From Thermoleophilaceae bacterium (GTDB lineage Bacteria; Actinomycetota; Thermoleophilia; Solirubrobacterales; Thermoleophilaceae): a stretch of DNA of 19,971 nucleotides. Shown one piece after another: positions 12,617-19,971 of the stretch; position 1 is the first letter of the stretch; the number at the start of each line of letters is the position of its first letter. The DNA lies in contig JACCZR010000052.1 in NCBI GenBank assembly GCA_013695855.1, positions 1 to 19,971 on the forward strand. The letters are read 5' to 3'. Made by a program: the position numbers and the translations under genes. The notes beneath the pieces are model-generated. The model was not told the DNA's origin. It saw only the letters and a program-made list of their open reading frames with translations, and searched no databases.

Positions 12617-14376
12617 GGCTGGACCTCCTGCGGCGCGCCCCCGCCGGGCGCAACCTGCTCGGGAGCGACCCCTGGGGGGGCCTCCTGCGGCGCTCCGGCG
12701 CCGGGTGGAACCTGCTCAGGTGCGCCGGCTCCGGGCGGGACCTGCGGGGCTCCTGCTCCGGGAGGCACCTGCTGAGGTGCGCCGGCTCCGGGCGGGACCT
12801 GCGGCGCTCCTGCTCCGGGAGGCACCTGCTGAGGAGTCCCCGGTACCGGCGTAGGCGCGGCGGGCACCTGCTCCGAGGCCGCGGCATCGCCGCTGGCGTC
12901 GGCCAGCCGGCCCGCCTCGCGCACCTTGGACACCGTGGCCTCCTCGGAGCGGTCCAGGAGGAGTTGGGGGTAGACGCCGAGCGCGACGATCACCGCCGCC
13001 ACCGGCGCGATCACGCCGATCTCCAGCCTGCCCGCCTCGCGCGGCTGCACCCCCTCGGCGACGCGATTGTGCATCGAGCGCTGGAACACGCGGATCATGT
13101 AGACCGCAGCCAGCGCCACCCCGGCGCTGGCCACCAGGCCGAACACGAGCTTGTCCTCGAAGACCCCGAACAGGATCAGGAACTCGCCCACGAAGTTCGG
13201 CGAGCCCGGTATGGCCAGCGTGGCCAGCGTGATCACCAGGAACAGGGTCGCGAGCACCGGCGCGCCGAAGGCGATGCCGCCCATCCGTTCGAGCGAGCCG
13301 CTGCCGCCCGCGCGGACGGTGAGGGCGGCGATGATGAAGAAGAGCGGGACGATCACCAGCCCGTGGGTGACCATCTGCATCACCGCTCCCTGCGCGCCCT
13401 TGGGGTCCAGGGCGAAGATCCCCAGCACGATGAAGCCCAGCTGGGCGATCGAGGAGTAGGCGACCACCATCCGCGCGTCCACCTGCGAGAAGGCGAGGAC
13501 CGAGCCGTAGATGATGGACACCACCGCGATCACGATGATCAGCGTCTGGAAGGTGTGCGCGGCGTCGGGCAGGATCGGCACCACCACCCGCAAAAAGCCG
13601 TAGACGCCCACCTTCGAGAGCACCGCGGACACCAGCACCAGGACGGGTATCGAGCTGGCCCGGTAGGTGTCCGGCACCCAGCCGTGCAGGGGGAACAGCG
13701 GCGCCTTGACCAGGAAGGCCGCCGCGAAGAGCAGGAAGATCCAGTTCTGGGTCCCCTCCGGCAGCGAGCGCTTCTGAAGCTCGGCCAGCGAGAAGGAGAT
13801 CGACTGGCCCTCGCCCGCCGAGAGCGCGCCCAGGGCCACCGCCCCGGCCAGCATCAGCAGCGAGCCCACCAGCGTGTAGATCACGAACTTGGTGGTGGCC
13901 GCCACGCTTATCTCCTCCTCGCCCCACCCCCCGATGAGGAAGTAGAACGGCACCAGCATCAGGTCGAAGAAGATCACGAACAGCGCCAGGTCCTGGGCGG
14001 TGAAGGCTCCCAGCACGGCGGTCTCGGCCAGTGCGAGGTGGAAGAAGTAGAGGCGGATGCGCTCGGTCTCGCGAAAGGACGACCACACGGCAGCGAACAC
14101 CCAGGCCACGGCGGTCAGGAACAGCAGGAACAGGTTGAGCCCGTCCACCCCCAGCGAGTACCGGATGCCCAGCTCGGAGATCCACCCGTCGTCGGTCACG
14201 TAGTGCAGGCCGCCGGACTCCTTGTCGAAGTCGGCGATCATCGCCACCACGATCACCAGCACCGCCACCGTGGCCGCGGTCACCAGCCAGCGACTCACTC
14301 GCTCGGGCACGAAGGCTCCCACCACCCCGGCCGCCAGCGGGAGGAATACGAGGATCGACAGGTGGAAGGCTCCCAT
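12613..14376 (-). CDS. nuoM: NADH-quinone oxidoreductase subunit M with Pro-rich repeat tail
   Basis: Antiporter-like proton-channel subunit of the complex I membrane arm, 587 aa against roughly 500 in typical bacteria. Residues 1-475 hold the usual 14-helix core. Lys224 (LVKAPLFPLHGW), Lys255 (LSKVGVYG) and Glu398 (NFVGEF) match the conserved channel residues. At the conserved TM5 glutamate position the sequence is FFDLMLVP, so Asp138 replaces Glu. The extra length is a tail (501-587) of repeated VPPGAGAP units spaced by Gln, Glu or QQ, without charged clusters. In known complex I structures the C-terminus of this subunit is on the periplasmic (outer) side, so the tail would lie outside. The ATG at 14376 has only a weak purine stretch upstream. 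It lies 43 nt after nuoL and overlaps nuoN by 4 bases. Confidence 0.97.
   Translation of the reverse strand: MGAFHLSILVFLPLAAGVVGAFVPERVSRWLVTAATVAVLVIVVAMIADFDKESGGLHYVTDDGWISELGIRYSLGVDGLNLFLLFLTAVAWVFAAVWSSFRETERIRLYFFHLALAETAVLGAFTAQDLALFVIFFDLMLVPFYFLIGGWGEEEISVAATTKFVIYTLVGSLLMLAGAVALGALSAGEGQSISFSLAELQKRSLPEGTQNWIFLLFAAAFLVKAPLFPLHGWVPDTYRASSIPVLVLVSAVLSKVGVYGFLRVVVPILPDAAHTFQTLIIVIAVVSIIYGSVLAFSQVDARMVVAYSSIAQLGFIVLGIFALDPKGAQGAVMQMVTHGLVIVPLFFIIAALTVRAGGSGSLERMGGIAFGAPVLATLFLVITLATLAIPGSPNFVGEFLILFGVFEDKLVFGLVASAGVALAAVYMIRVFQRSMHNRVAEGVQPREAGRLEIGVIAPVAAVIVALGVYPQLLLDRSEEATVSKVREAGRLADASGDAAASEQVPAAPTPVPGTPQQVPPGAGAPQVPPGAGAPQQVPPGAGAPQVPPGAGAPEQVPPGAGAPQEAPPGVAPEQVAPGGGAPQEVQP
12719..12832. 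repeat. 57-bp tandem duplication inside nuoM
   Basis: Copy one is 12719-12775 and copy two is 12776-12832. They differ at a single base (G versus C). Each encodes 19 residues, a QQ-type and a Q-type VPPGAGAP unit, so the frame is kept. Shorter, more diverged copies of the half-unit flank it on both sides (about 12640-12718 and 12833-12845). The near identity implies recent expansion or gene conversion. Confidence 0.9.
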
Positions 14377-14419
14377 CAGCGGGCCTGTCCGAGGCCGGGT
14401 GAACCCGAGGACGGCGCCA

Positions 14420-16432
14420 CTAGCCGGCCGCCGTGATCAGGAAGTAGAGGCCGAGGCCGGTCATGCCCACGAGCAGCAGCGCCGCGTAGCCGCGCAGGTA
14501 CCCCGACTGGATCGCACGCGCCATCGAGCTGCCCGCGCGCACGATCCCCACCGTGCCGCCCACGATCGTGTTCTGCACGAAGTCGGCCTCGATGACGTTG
14601 CGTCCGAAGACGCCGAAGGCGGTCATCGGGCGGACGACCGTGGCGTTGTAGATCTCGTCGAAGTACCACTTGCGAAAGAGGAAGGTGTGGACCGTTGTGA
14701 AGCGCTCGCGCAGCTCGAGGCGCAGCGCGCGGCGGCTCATGTAGACGAAGAACGCCAGGGCGATCCCGCCTATCGCCACGAGCGCGCCCACCCCGAGACC
14801 CGCGTACTCCGCGCCGTGGCTGGGCACCGACTCAGCGAAGCGAGACTCGGCGAAGGTGGGCTCCAGGAAGTGCTCGAGCGTGTCGGTCAGGCCGGGGACG
14901 GCTACGAAGCCGCCCACCAGTGCCAGCAGCGCAAGCGGGCCCATCGCGGCCTTCATCGGCCACGAGCGCTCGGCGATGTGGTGCTCGGGGCCGGGGAAGC
15001 CCACGCCCGTGTCCTCGGGCTCCCCGGTGGCCGGGTTCTGCGGATCGGCGTGGGCGAGGTGCCCGTGCTCGAGCTCGCGCGCCTCGGACACCGGGGGGCG
15101 GAAGAAGACCCTGAACACCATGCGGAAGGCGTAGAACGCGGTGAGGCCCGAGGCCAGATAGCCCACCACCGCCAACACCACGAAGCCGCCGCCGCGGTGG
15201 AGCGTGAAGGCCAGGATCTCGTCCTTTGAGAAGAAGCCCGAGAACAGAGGGAAGCCGGCCAGGGCCAGCGCGCCCACCGTGAAGGTGACGAACGTGAAGG
15301 GCATCGACTTGCGAAAGCCGCCCATGCGGTCAAGCGACTGGTTGCCGGCCATCGCCGCGATCACCGAGCCGGCGCCCATGAAGAGCAGCGCCTTGAAGAA
15401 GGCGTGGGTCATGAGGTGGAACAGCCCCGCCCCGTACGCGGCCACCGAGACGCCCAGGATCATGTAGCCGATCTGGGACATCGTGGAGTAGGCGATGACC
15501 CGCTTGAGGTCGGTGGCCACCACGGCCACCGTCGCCGCGAAGACCAGGGTCGCCGTGCCGATCACGGCGCTGATGTCCGCCGCCAGCGGTGCCAGCTCGA
15601 ACAGAGGGTGCGTGCGGGCGATCAGGTACACGCCCGCGGTGACCATGGTGGCCGCGTGGATCAGGGAGGAGACCGGGGTGGGGCCCTCCATGGCGTCGGG
15701 CAGCCAGGTGTGCAGCGGCAGCTGGGCAGACTTGGCGAAGGCGCCCACCAGGATCATGAGGCAGGCGGCCACCAGGGTGCCGTCGTTGGTGCTGAAGGCG
15801 TTGTTGACCTCCGCGAAGATGCCCTCGTAGTCGAGGGCGCCGGTGGCGTCGAAGAGCAGGAACGCGCCGATCACCAGCCCGATGTCGCCGATCACGTTGA
15901 TGACGAAGGCCTTGATGCCCGCTCGGGTGGCGGTGGTCCGCCGGTACCAGAACGAGATCAGCAGGTAGGACGCGGCGCCTACGAAGGCCCAGCCCACGAG
16001 CAGCACCACGAAGTTCGCCGCCAGGATCAGCAGCAGCATCGAGAAGACGAAGAAGTTCAGGTACGCGAAGTAGCGCGCGAAGCCTTCGTCGCCGTCCATG
16101 TAGGCCACCGAGTAGACGTGGATGAGGAACGACACCCCGCTCACCACCAAGCACATGAACACCGACAGCGGGTCGACCAGGATCGAGAGGTCCACGTTCA
16201 CGCCGGCCGTCTCGAAGTAGGTGAACGCGGCGTCCACCAGCTCGCGCTCCTCCTCGGGATGGTCGAGGAGGTCGAAGAGCATCCCGATCGAGGCCGCGAA
16301 GGAGCCGAGGATCGCCAGCGAGCCGATCCAGCCGGCCGAGTGGCCGGGCAGCTTGCGGTAGCCCAGGGCGCACACGAGCATCCCGGCGATCGGGAAGGCG
16401 AGTACCAGCCAGCCGAATCCCGTTGCGCTCAT
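14420..16432 (-). CDS. nuoL: NADH-quinone oxidoreductase subunit L
   Basis: The distal antiporter-like subunit of complex I with the long lateral helix, 670 aa from ATG 16432. AGGGAG (16438-16443), 5 nt upstream, supports this start over an in-frame start at 16516 that would add 28 non-conserved residues. Conserved elements: Asp183 (VIGDIGL), Lys234 and the following AKSAQLPLHTWLPDAMEGPTP block, His259 (LIHAATMVTAGVYL), and Lys347 (HAFFKALLF). A loop rich in His, Glu and Pro (448-492) precedes the C-terminal helices, including the segment near 575-605 (FRKWYFDEIYN). The TM5 motif, normally GWEGVG with an essential Glu, reads GWAFVG, so Ala149 replaces the Glu. The 106 nt between this start and nuoK hold no gene that I can see. 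Confidence 0.96.
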   Translation of the reverse strand: MSATGFGWLVLAFPIAGMLVCALGYRKLPGHSAGWIGSLAILGSFAASIGMLFDLLDHPEEERELVDAAFTYFETAGVNVDLSILVDPLSVFMCLVVSGVSFLIHVYSVAYMDGDEGFARYFAYLNFFVFSMLLLILAANFVVLLVGWAFVGAASYLLISFWYRRTTATRAGIKAFVINVIGDIGLVIGAFLLFDATGALDYEGIFAEVNNAFSTNDGTLVAACLMILVGAFAKSAQLPLHTWLPDAMEGPTPVSSLIHAATMVTAGVYLIARTHPLFELAPLAADISAVIGTATLVFAATVAVVATDLKRVIAYSTMSQIGYMILGVSVAAYGAGLFHLMTHAFFKALLFMGAGSVIAAMAGNQSLDRMGGFRKSMPFTFVTFTVGALALAGFPLFSGFFSKDEILAFTLHRGGGFVVLAVVGYLASGLTAFYAFRMVFRVFFRPPVSEARELEHGHLAHADPQNPATGEPEDTGVGFPGPEHHIAERSWPMKAAMGPLALLALVGGFVAVPGLTDTLEHFLEPTFAESRFAESVPSHGAEYAGLGVGALVAIGGIALAFFVYMSRRALRLELRERFTTVHTFLFRKWYFDEIYNATVVRPMTAFGVFGRNVIEADFVQNTIVGGTVGIVRAGSSMARAIQSGYLRGYAALLLVGMTGLGLYFLITAAG

Positions 16433-16437
16433 TCTCG

Positions 16438-16443
16438 CTCCCT
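16438..16443 (-). promoter_or_regulatory. Shine-Dalgarno deciding the nuoL start
   Basis: AGGGAG on the minus strand, 5 nt before ATG 16432. It favours this start over the upstream in-frame start at 16516. Confidence 0.65.
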
Positions 16444-16538
16444 GCAAGCCGTCGTCTGGCGGCATACTCGGGTCTCGCCTTGGGTGCCCGAGGCTTCGAC
16501 CCTGCGTCCTCGCCACACCCGGTTTTCGGGGCTGGTGC

Positions 16539-16838
16539 TCACCCTCTGAGGGTGCTCAGCTCGTCGACGTCCACCGGCAGCCGGCGGCGGAAGATGGCCA
16601 CGATGATCCCGAGGCCCACCGTCACCTCACAGGCGGCGATGACCATCACGATCAGGGCGAAGATCTGTCCGCCGCCGTCGCCGTGCATGCGCGAAAAGGC
16701 CACCAGCGCGAGGTTGCTGCCGTTGAGCATCAGCTCCAGGCAGAGCAGCACCACCAGCGGGTTGCGGCGCGAGAGCACGCCCGCGGTGCCCACGCAGAAA
16801 ATGAAGGCCGAGAGGACCAAGAACCACGAGACATCCAT
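16539..16838 (-). CDS. nuoK: NADH-quinone oxidoreductase subunit K
   Basis: A small membrane-arm subunit, 99 aa with three hydrophobic helices, the normal family length. The two conserved membrane glutamates that link the quinone-site channel to the antiporter-like subunits are present: Glu35 in LLCLELMLN and Glu71 in AACEVTVGL. The ATG follows directly on the nuoJ stop codon (TAG then ATG). A GGAGG in the nuoJ end serves as a rather distant Shine-Dalgarno. Co-translation with nuoJ is likely. Confidence 0.97.
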   Translation of the reverse strand: MDVSWFLVLSAFIFCVGTAGVLSRRNPLVVLLCLELMLNGSNLALVAFSRMHGDGGGQIFALIVMVIAACEVTVGLGIIVAIFRRRLPVDVDELSTLRG

Positions 16839-17375
16839 CTAGGCGCCGACCTCCTGCTCCTCGAGACCGCGCCGGCGCCGCGCCAGCACGACGGCGCCGA
16901 CCGCTGCCACCAGCAGCAGGTAGGAGGCCGCCTCGAAGGGCACCAGAAAGCGACGCAACAGCAGGGAGCCGATCTCGGCCGGGGTGCCGAAGCCGGCGGG
17001 CACGTCGGTGCCCGGGCTGTCTATCAGCCCCAGGGAGCTGCCCAGCAGGGCGATGCACAGCTCGACCACCAGAACAAAGGCGAACAGCGGGCCGAGCACT
17101 CGCAGCGCGCCGCCCTCGGGGCGAAGCGGCTCGTCCGAGCCGCCCACGTAGGCCACCACGAAGACGTAGAGCACCATCACAGCGCCCGCGTAGACCACCA
17201 CCTGCGCCGCGGCCAGGAACTCGGCCTGCAGGAGCAGGAAGAGCACGGCGAGGAAGATCAGGTGCGCCACCAGTGACAGCACGCTGTAGAAGGGGTTGCG
17301 CAGGGTCACGACGCCGATGGCGCCCCCCAGCGCCCCCGCACCGGCCAGGAAGAACATGACCTGCTGGAACCACAC
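16839..17375 (-). CDS. nuoJ: NADH-quinone oxidoreductase subunit J
   Basis: A membrane-arm subunit of complex I, 178 aa with five predicted helices. The TM3 region AAAQVVVYAGAVMVLYVFVV is the family hallmark and includes the pi-bulge area tied to coupling. The C-terminus is charged (RRRRGLEEQEVGA) and cytoplasmic. The start is GTG at 17375 (MWFQQVMFFLAG), 39 nt after nuoI. It abuts nuoK with no gap. Confidence 0.96.
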   Translation of the reverse strand: MWFQQVMFFLAGAGALGGAIGVVTLRNPFYSVLSLVAHLIFLAVLFLLLQAEFLAAAQVVVYAGAVMVLYVFVVAYVGGSDEPLRPEGGALRVLGPLFAFVLVVELCIALLGSSLGLIDSPGTDVPAGFGTPAEIGSLLLRRFLVPFEAASYLLLVAAVGAVVLARRRRGLEEQEVGA

Positions 17376-17414
17376 GACGCTCTAGTGGACCTCCGTTTGA
17401 ACCAGGCCCACGGG

Positions 17415-17951
17415 CTATTCCCCCTCGCGCCGCAGCGGCGTGTGCTCGACCGAGTCCGCGAGGAGCATCTCCTTGGTGAAGATCAGGTCCGAGCGCTCGA
17501 AGTCGGCCAGTTCGTAGTCGTTGCCCATGGTTATGGCGTCGAATGGGCAGGCGACCTCGCAGTAGCCGCAGAAGATGCAGCGGCTCATGTTGATCTCGTA
17601 GACCGCGGCGTAGCGCTCGCCGGCTGAGACCTGGTGCTCGGGCGTGTTCTCGGCCGCCACCACGCGGATGCACTCCGCCGGGCAGGCGGCCACGCACAGC
17701 GAGCAGCCCACGCACTTCTCGAGGTCGGTGTCCTCGAACTTGTGCAGCTTGTGGCGTCCGCGAAAGCGCGGGTAGACCGGCGTCTTCTCCTCGGGATACT
17801 CGACGGTGACCGGGCCCTCGACCACCCGGCCCATCGTGGTGCGAAGGCCGCGCAGGGTCTCCCCGAAGATGCGCGCGGCGCCGGCCAGCCCGCCGGGCTC
17901 GGGCCCGCGCTGGACGACCACGACGTCCTCGCCAGGGTCCCAGGGGGTCAT
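17415..17951 (-). CDS. nuoI: NADH-quinone oxidoreductase subunit I, two [4Fe-4S] clusters
   Basis: The ferredoxin-like subunit that carries clusters N6a and N6b toward the quinone site. It has 178 aa from ATG 17951, which overlaps the nuoH stop in an ATGA. Two full 8Fe ferredoxin motifs are present: Cys80, 83, 86 and 90 (CVGCSLCVAACP) and Cys125, 128, 131 and 135 (CIFCGYCEVACP). The N-terminus (FGETLRGLRTTMGR) is the amphipathic segment that contacts the membrane arm, followed by VTVEYPEEK. The frame stays open upstream, so a longer start is formally possible, but the overlap and family length fix 17951. Confidence 0.97.
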   Translation of the reverse strand: MTPWDPGEDVVVVQRGPEPGGLAGAARIFGETLRGLRTTMGRVVEGPVTVEYPEEKTPVYPRFRGRHKLHKFEDTDLEKCVGCSLCVAACPAECIRVVAAENTPEHQVSAGERYAAVYEINMSRCIFCGYCEVACPFDAITMGNDYELADFERSDLIFTKEMLLADSVEHTPLRREGE

Positions 17952-18937
17952 GTGACGACCAGGACGATCGCCGTCACGAGCACGTTGAGGGTGGCCAGCG
18001 GCAGCAGGATCTTCCACCCAAAGGACATGAGCTGGTCGTAGCGCAGGCGCGGGAGGGTCGCACGAATCCAGATGAAGAGGAACACGAAGGCCGACATCTT
18101 CAGGAGGACCCATAGCGGACCGAGGGCCTCGGGGCCCGGCCCTCGCCAGCCGCCGAGAAAGCAGGCGGTGGCGATGCCGGAGATGATCACGACCTCGATG
18201 TACTCGGCCATGAAGAACGAGCCGAAGCGCATCCCGCCGTACTCGGTGTTGTAGCCCGACACGATCTCGGCGTCCGCCTCGGGCTGGTCGAAGGGCGGCC
18301 GGGCGCTCTCGGCGAAGCCGGCGACCATGAAGATCAGGAAGCCGACGAACTGCGGCACGATGAACCACATCCCGCTCTGGTCCTCGACGATGTCCACCAG
18401 CGACATCGAGCCGGCGGTCATGGCCACGCCGAGCAGCGAGAGCCCGATGGCCACCTCGTAGGAGATGAGCTGGGCCGCCGCCCGCATGGCGCCCAGGAAC
18501 GAGAACTTCGAGCCCGACGACCAGCCCCCGAGCATCAGCCCGTAGAAGGCGAGTGAGCCGAAGGCGAAGAAATAGAGGAGCCCGATTGGCACGTCGATGC
18601 CGTAGAGGCCGAAGTCGCCGCCCCAGGCGCCCGGTGGGCCGAAGGGGATGATCGCCAGCGTGGCCACCCCGGCCACGATCGAGATGAGCGGGGCCAGGGC
18701 CATCATCCAGGGCACCGCCGTGACGGGTACGGACTGCTCCTTGGAGACGAGCTTGAGCACGTCGGCCACCGGCTGGAGCAGGCCGCGAAAGCCCACGCGG
18801 TTGGGCCCCAGGCGCGACTGGAAGCGTCCCAGCAGCTTGCGCTCGGCGATCAGGATGAAGGGCACGATCTGGAGGATCACGGCGAAGATCACGATCGCCT
18901 TCACGATCTGCACCAGAGTGTTCTCGGTGCCGCTCAC
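17948..18937 (-). CDS. nuoH: NADH-quinone oxidoreductase subunit H
   Basis: The membrane subunit that forms most of the quinone-binding chamber, 329 aa with eight hydrophobic helices. Family blocks are present: ERKLLGRFQSRLGPNRVG (32-49), and the acidic loop ESARPPFDQPEADAEIVSGY with TEYGGMRFGSFFMAEY. These carry the Glu/Asp residues that link the quinone site to the proton path. The start is GTG at 18937 overlapping the nuoG stop as GTGA. It also overlaps nuoI by 4 bases, so G, H and I are translationally coupled. Confidence 0.97.
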   Translation of the reverse strand: MSGTENTLVQIVKAIVIFAVILQIVPFILIAERKLLGRFQSRLGPNRVGFRGLLQPVADVLKLVSKEQSVPVTAVPWMMALAPLISIVAGVATLAIIPFGPPGAWGGDFGLYGIDVPIGLLYFFAFGSLAFYGLMLGGWSSGSKFSFLGAMRAAAQLISYEVAIGLSLLGVAMTAGSMSLVDIVEDQSGMWFIVPQFVGFLIFMVAGFAESARPPFDQPEADAEIVSGYNTEYGGMRFGSFFMAEYIEVVIISGIATACFLGGWRGPGPEALGPLWVLLKMSAFVFLFIWIRATLPRLRYDQLMSFGWKILLPLATLNVLVTAIVLVVT

Positions 18938-19971
18938 GCGGGGCTGATCTCCACCGTCCGCGGCACGCCGTTGGTGAGCGCCGTGGCGTTGTCCTCCGCC
19001 GTACCGGAGATCAGGAAGACGCTGCCCGGTGGCACGGCCGCGCGCACCGCGGCGGTGGCGCGCACGCTCTGGCCGTCCACCGAGACCGTGATCTGATCAC
19101 CCGGCGAGACGCCGAGGCGGCGGGCGTCGCCCGCGCTCAGCTCCGCCCGCTGGCGCGGCGCGAGAAAGCGAAGCGCCGGCGCGTTCTCGGTCTCGGGGCC
19201 CGACCACAGCGAGGGTACTGCGCCCAACCGCAGGCCCTCCCCGGGCTCGGGTGGCTCCTCGAGCTCTGAGTCCGGCAATTCGGCCACCGGCAGCGAGGAG
19301 GAGGCGCCGCGTTCCTGCCAGCGCACGCCCTTGCCCGCGATGTCCCCGAGCGTGAGGCCACCGAGGAAGGGCACCGCCTCGGCCACCTGCTCGCTGACCA
19401 TCGCCGAGCTGAGGGCGCCGAGGCCGGCTCCCACCCGCTCGCTCAGCTCGGAGAGCACCCACCAGCCGCCACGGGTGTCGCCCGGGTGCGCGATGGCTTG
19501 GCGCACGCGCTGCACGCGGCCGTCGGGGTGGGTGAGCGTGCCCTCCTTCTCCGCGTAGGACTCCGCGGGGAAGATCACCGTGGCGTGCTCGTCGAGGGAC
19601 TCCGTGCGGAAGTCCGAGAAGGCGATGACCGAGCCGGCGGCCTCCAGCGCCGCCTCCCAGACCGCCCGCTCGGGGAAGTCGCGCAGGGGGTCGGCGCCTA
19701 CCAGCAGCAGGGAGGAAAGGCCGCCATCGCCGAGCGCGCGGCCGATCTCCGCGGCGCCTCGCCCCGGTTCGGGGGTGTCCTTGAGCCCCGGCGCTAGGTT
19801 GGGCAGGCAGCCCACCTCGCGCAGGCCACGGCCGTTGGCGGTGGCAGGGATCTCGATCAGGCCCGCGCCCTCTGTGCCCTGCACTCCGAGTGCGCCGGCC
19901 ACGGCCAGCAGGGCGTCGATCGCCTGCTTGCCGCGAGCTCCGTGCGCTATCCGCTCGCCCCAGACGACGAC
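18934..19971 (-). CDS. nuoG: NADH-quinone oxidoreductase subunit G, C-terminal part only
   Basis: The frame is open to the right window edge, so the N-terminal iron-sulfur domains (2Fe-2S and 4Fe-4S clusters) lie outside; 345 residues are visible. What is seen is the molybdopterin-oxidoreductase-like part. It includes SLLLVGADPLRDFPER, then FSDFRTESLDEHATVIFPAESYAEKEGTL, the usual oxidoreductase segment before the last domain. A C-terminal molybdopterin-dinucleotide-binding-like beta-barrel follows (LRFLAPRQRAELSAGDARRLG onward). In NuoG this part is a vestigial fold that holds no molybdenum cofactor. It is the first gene of the visible operon and overlaps nuoH by 4 bases. An internal GTG at 19902 is not the start, because homologous sequence continues upstream to the edge. 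Confidence 0.92.
   Translation of the reverse strand, partial: VVVWGERIAHGARGKQAIDALLAVAGALGVQGTEGAGLIEIPATANGRGLREVGCLPNLAPGLKDTPEPGRGAAEIGRALGDGGLSSLLLVGADPLRDFPERAVWEAALEAAGSVIAFSDFRTESLDEHATVIFPAESYAEKEGTLTHPDGRVQRVRQAIAHPGDTRGGWWVLSELSERVGAGLGALSSAMVSEQVAEAVPFLGGLTLGDIAGKGVRWQERGASSSLPVAELPDSELEEPPEPGEGLRLGAVPSLWSGPETENAPALRFLAPRQRAELSAGDARRLGVSPGDQITVSVDGQSVRATAAVRAAVPPGSVFLISGTAEDNATALTNGVPRTVEISPA

Noticed and set aside
12640..12845. Repeats in nuoM considered as a CRISPR array or a recombination site
   Set aside because: The units are contiguous with no spacers, stay in frame and encode the Pro-rich tail.
10944..12887. Minus-strand frame (647 codons) spanning nuoN and the nuoM tail
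   Set aside because: An out-of-frame Arg/Gly/Pro-rich shadow of nuoN that remains open because of high GC. It has no domain.
12559..14436. Long plus-strand frame (625 codons), His/Glu/Arg-rich, opposite nuoM
   Set aside because: It is the exact antisense of the well-conserved nuoM. The His/Gln/Glu composition is what the complement of membrane-protein codons gives in GC-rich DNA.
16433..16516. 28-residue N-terminal extension of NuoL from the start at 16516
   Set aside because: The stretch is polar and non-conserved, and ATG 16432 has a good Shine-Dalgarno and the expected first helix.
15404..16549. Plus-strand frame (381 codons) rich in His, Gln, Glu and Val
   Set aside because: Antisense of nuoL. 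Same composition artefact as opposite nuoM.

Overview
The window is very GC-rich bacterial DNA. Nearly all coding is on the minus strand, with GC-saturated third codon positions and frequent GTG/TTG starts. The combination of a nuoG-N run in standard order, a fused tandem ThyX-like protein, a secreted RTX-type calcium-binding protein with a terminal Cys pair, and many starts lacking a Shine-Dalgarno points to a high-GC actinobacterium. Thermoleophilia/Solirubrobacterales is my best guess. That placement is inference, since no rRNA or other phylogenetic marker is present.

Layout. 1-1500 (minus) is a secreted clan GH-A-like glycoside hydrolase that runs off the left edge. It is preceded by a possible 36-residue ORF. 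Divergent to these, 1639-2654 (plus) holds two overlapping genes: a small Pro-rich protein and a six-helix membrane protein. From 2761 the rest is minus strand: two unrecognised proteins (2761-3513, 3571-3882), ribulose-phosphate 3-epimerase (3954-4634), a perfect 15-bp hairpin, the RTX protein (4746-5744), the tandem ThyX-like protein (5832-7424), a PhoD-like metallophosphatase (7522-9168) and an AMP-dependent acyl-CoA ligase (9243-10754). A gap of about 310 bases (10755-11065) holds a strong hairpin and a start-less coding remnant. From 11066 to the right edge is the distal half of a complex I operon, transcribed leftwards: nuoG (partial), H, I, J, K, L, M, N, with 4-base overlaps at G/H, H/I and M/N.

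How the genes work together. NuoG-N supply the distal peripheral-arm subunits and seven membrane-arm subunits of the proton-pumping NADH:quinone oxidoreductase (menaquinone is the likely acceptor). The remaining genes look like independent housekeeping or envelope functions: pentose-phosphate metabolism, nucleotide or flavin chemistry, phosphate ester hydrolysis, fatty-acid activation and secreted proteins.

Main points for a second look: (1) the broken-helix TM5 glutamate of the antiporter-like complex I subunits is Ala in NuoL and Asp in NuoM but intact in NuoN; (2) NuoM carries an 87-residue Pro/Gly/Ala/Gln tail encoded partly by a 57-bp near-perfect tandem duplication; (3) the two halves of the ThyX-like protein have lost complementary parts of the signature motif; (4) several starts without a Shine-Dalgarno have a TANNNT box 6-8 nt upstream, suggesting leaderless transcripts, including an interlocked divergent pair near 1621-1630. 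I found no mobile element, CRISPR array, tRNA or rRNA, and no defence or biosynthetic gene cluster.
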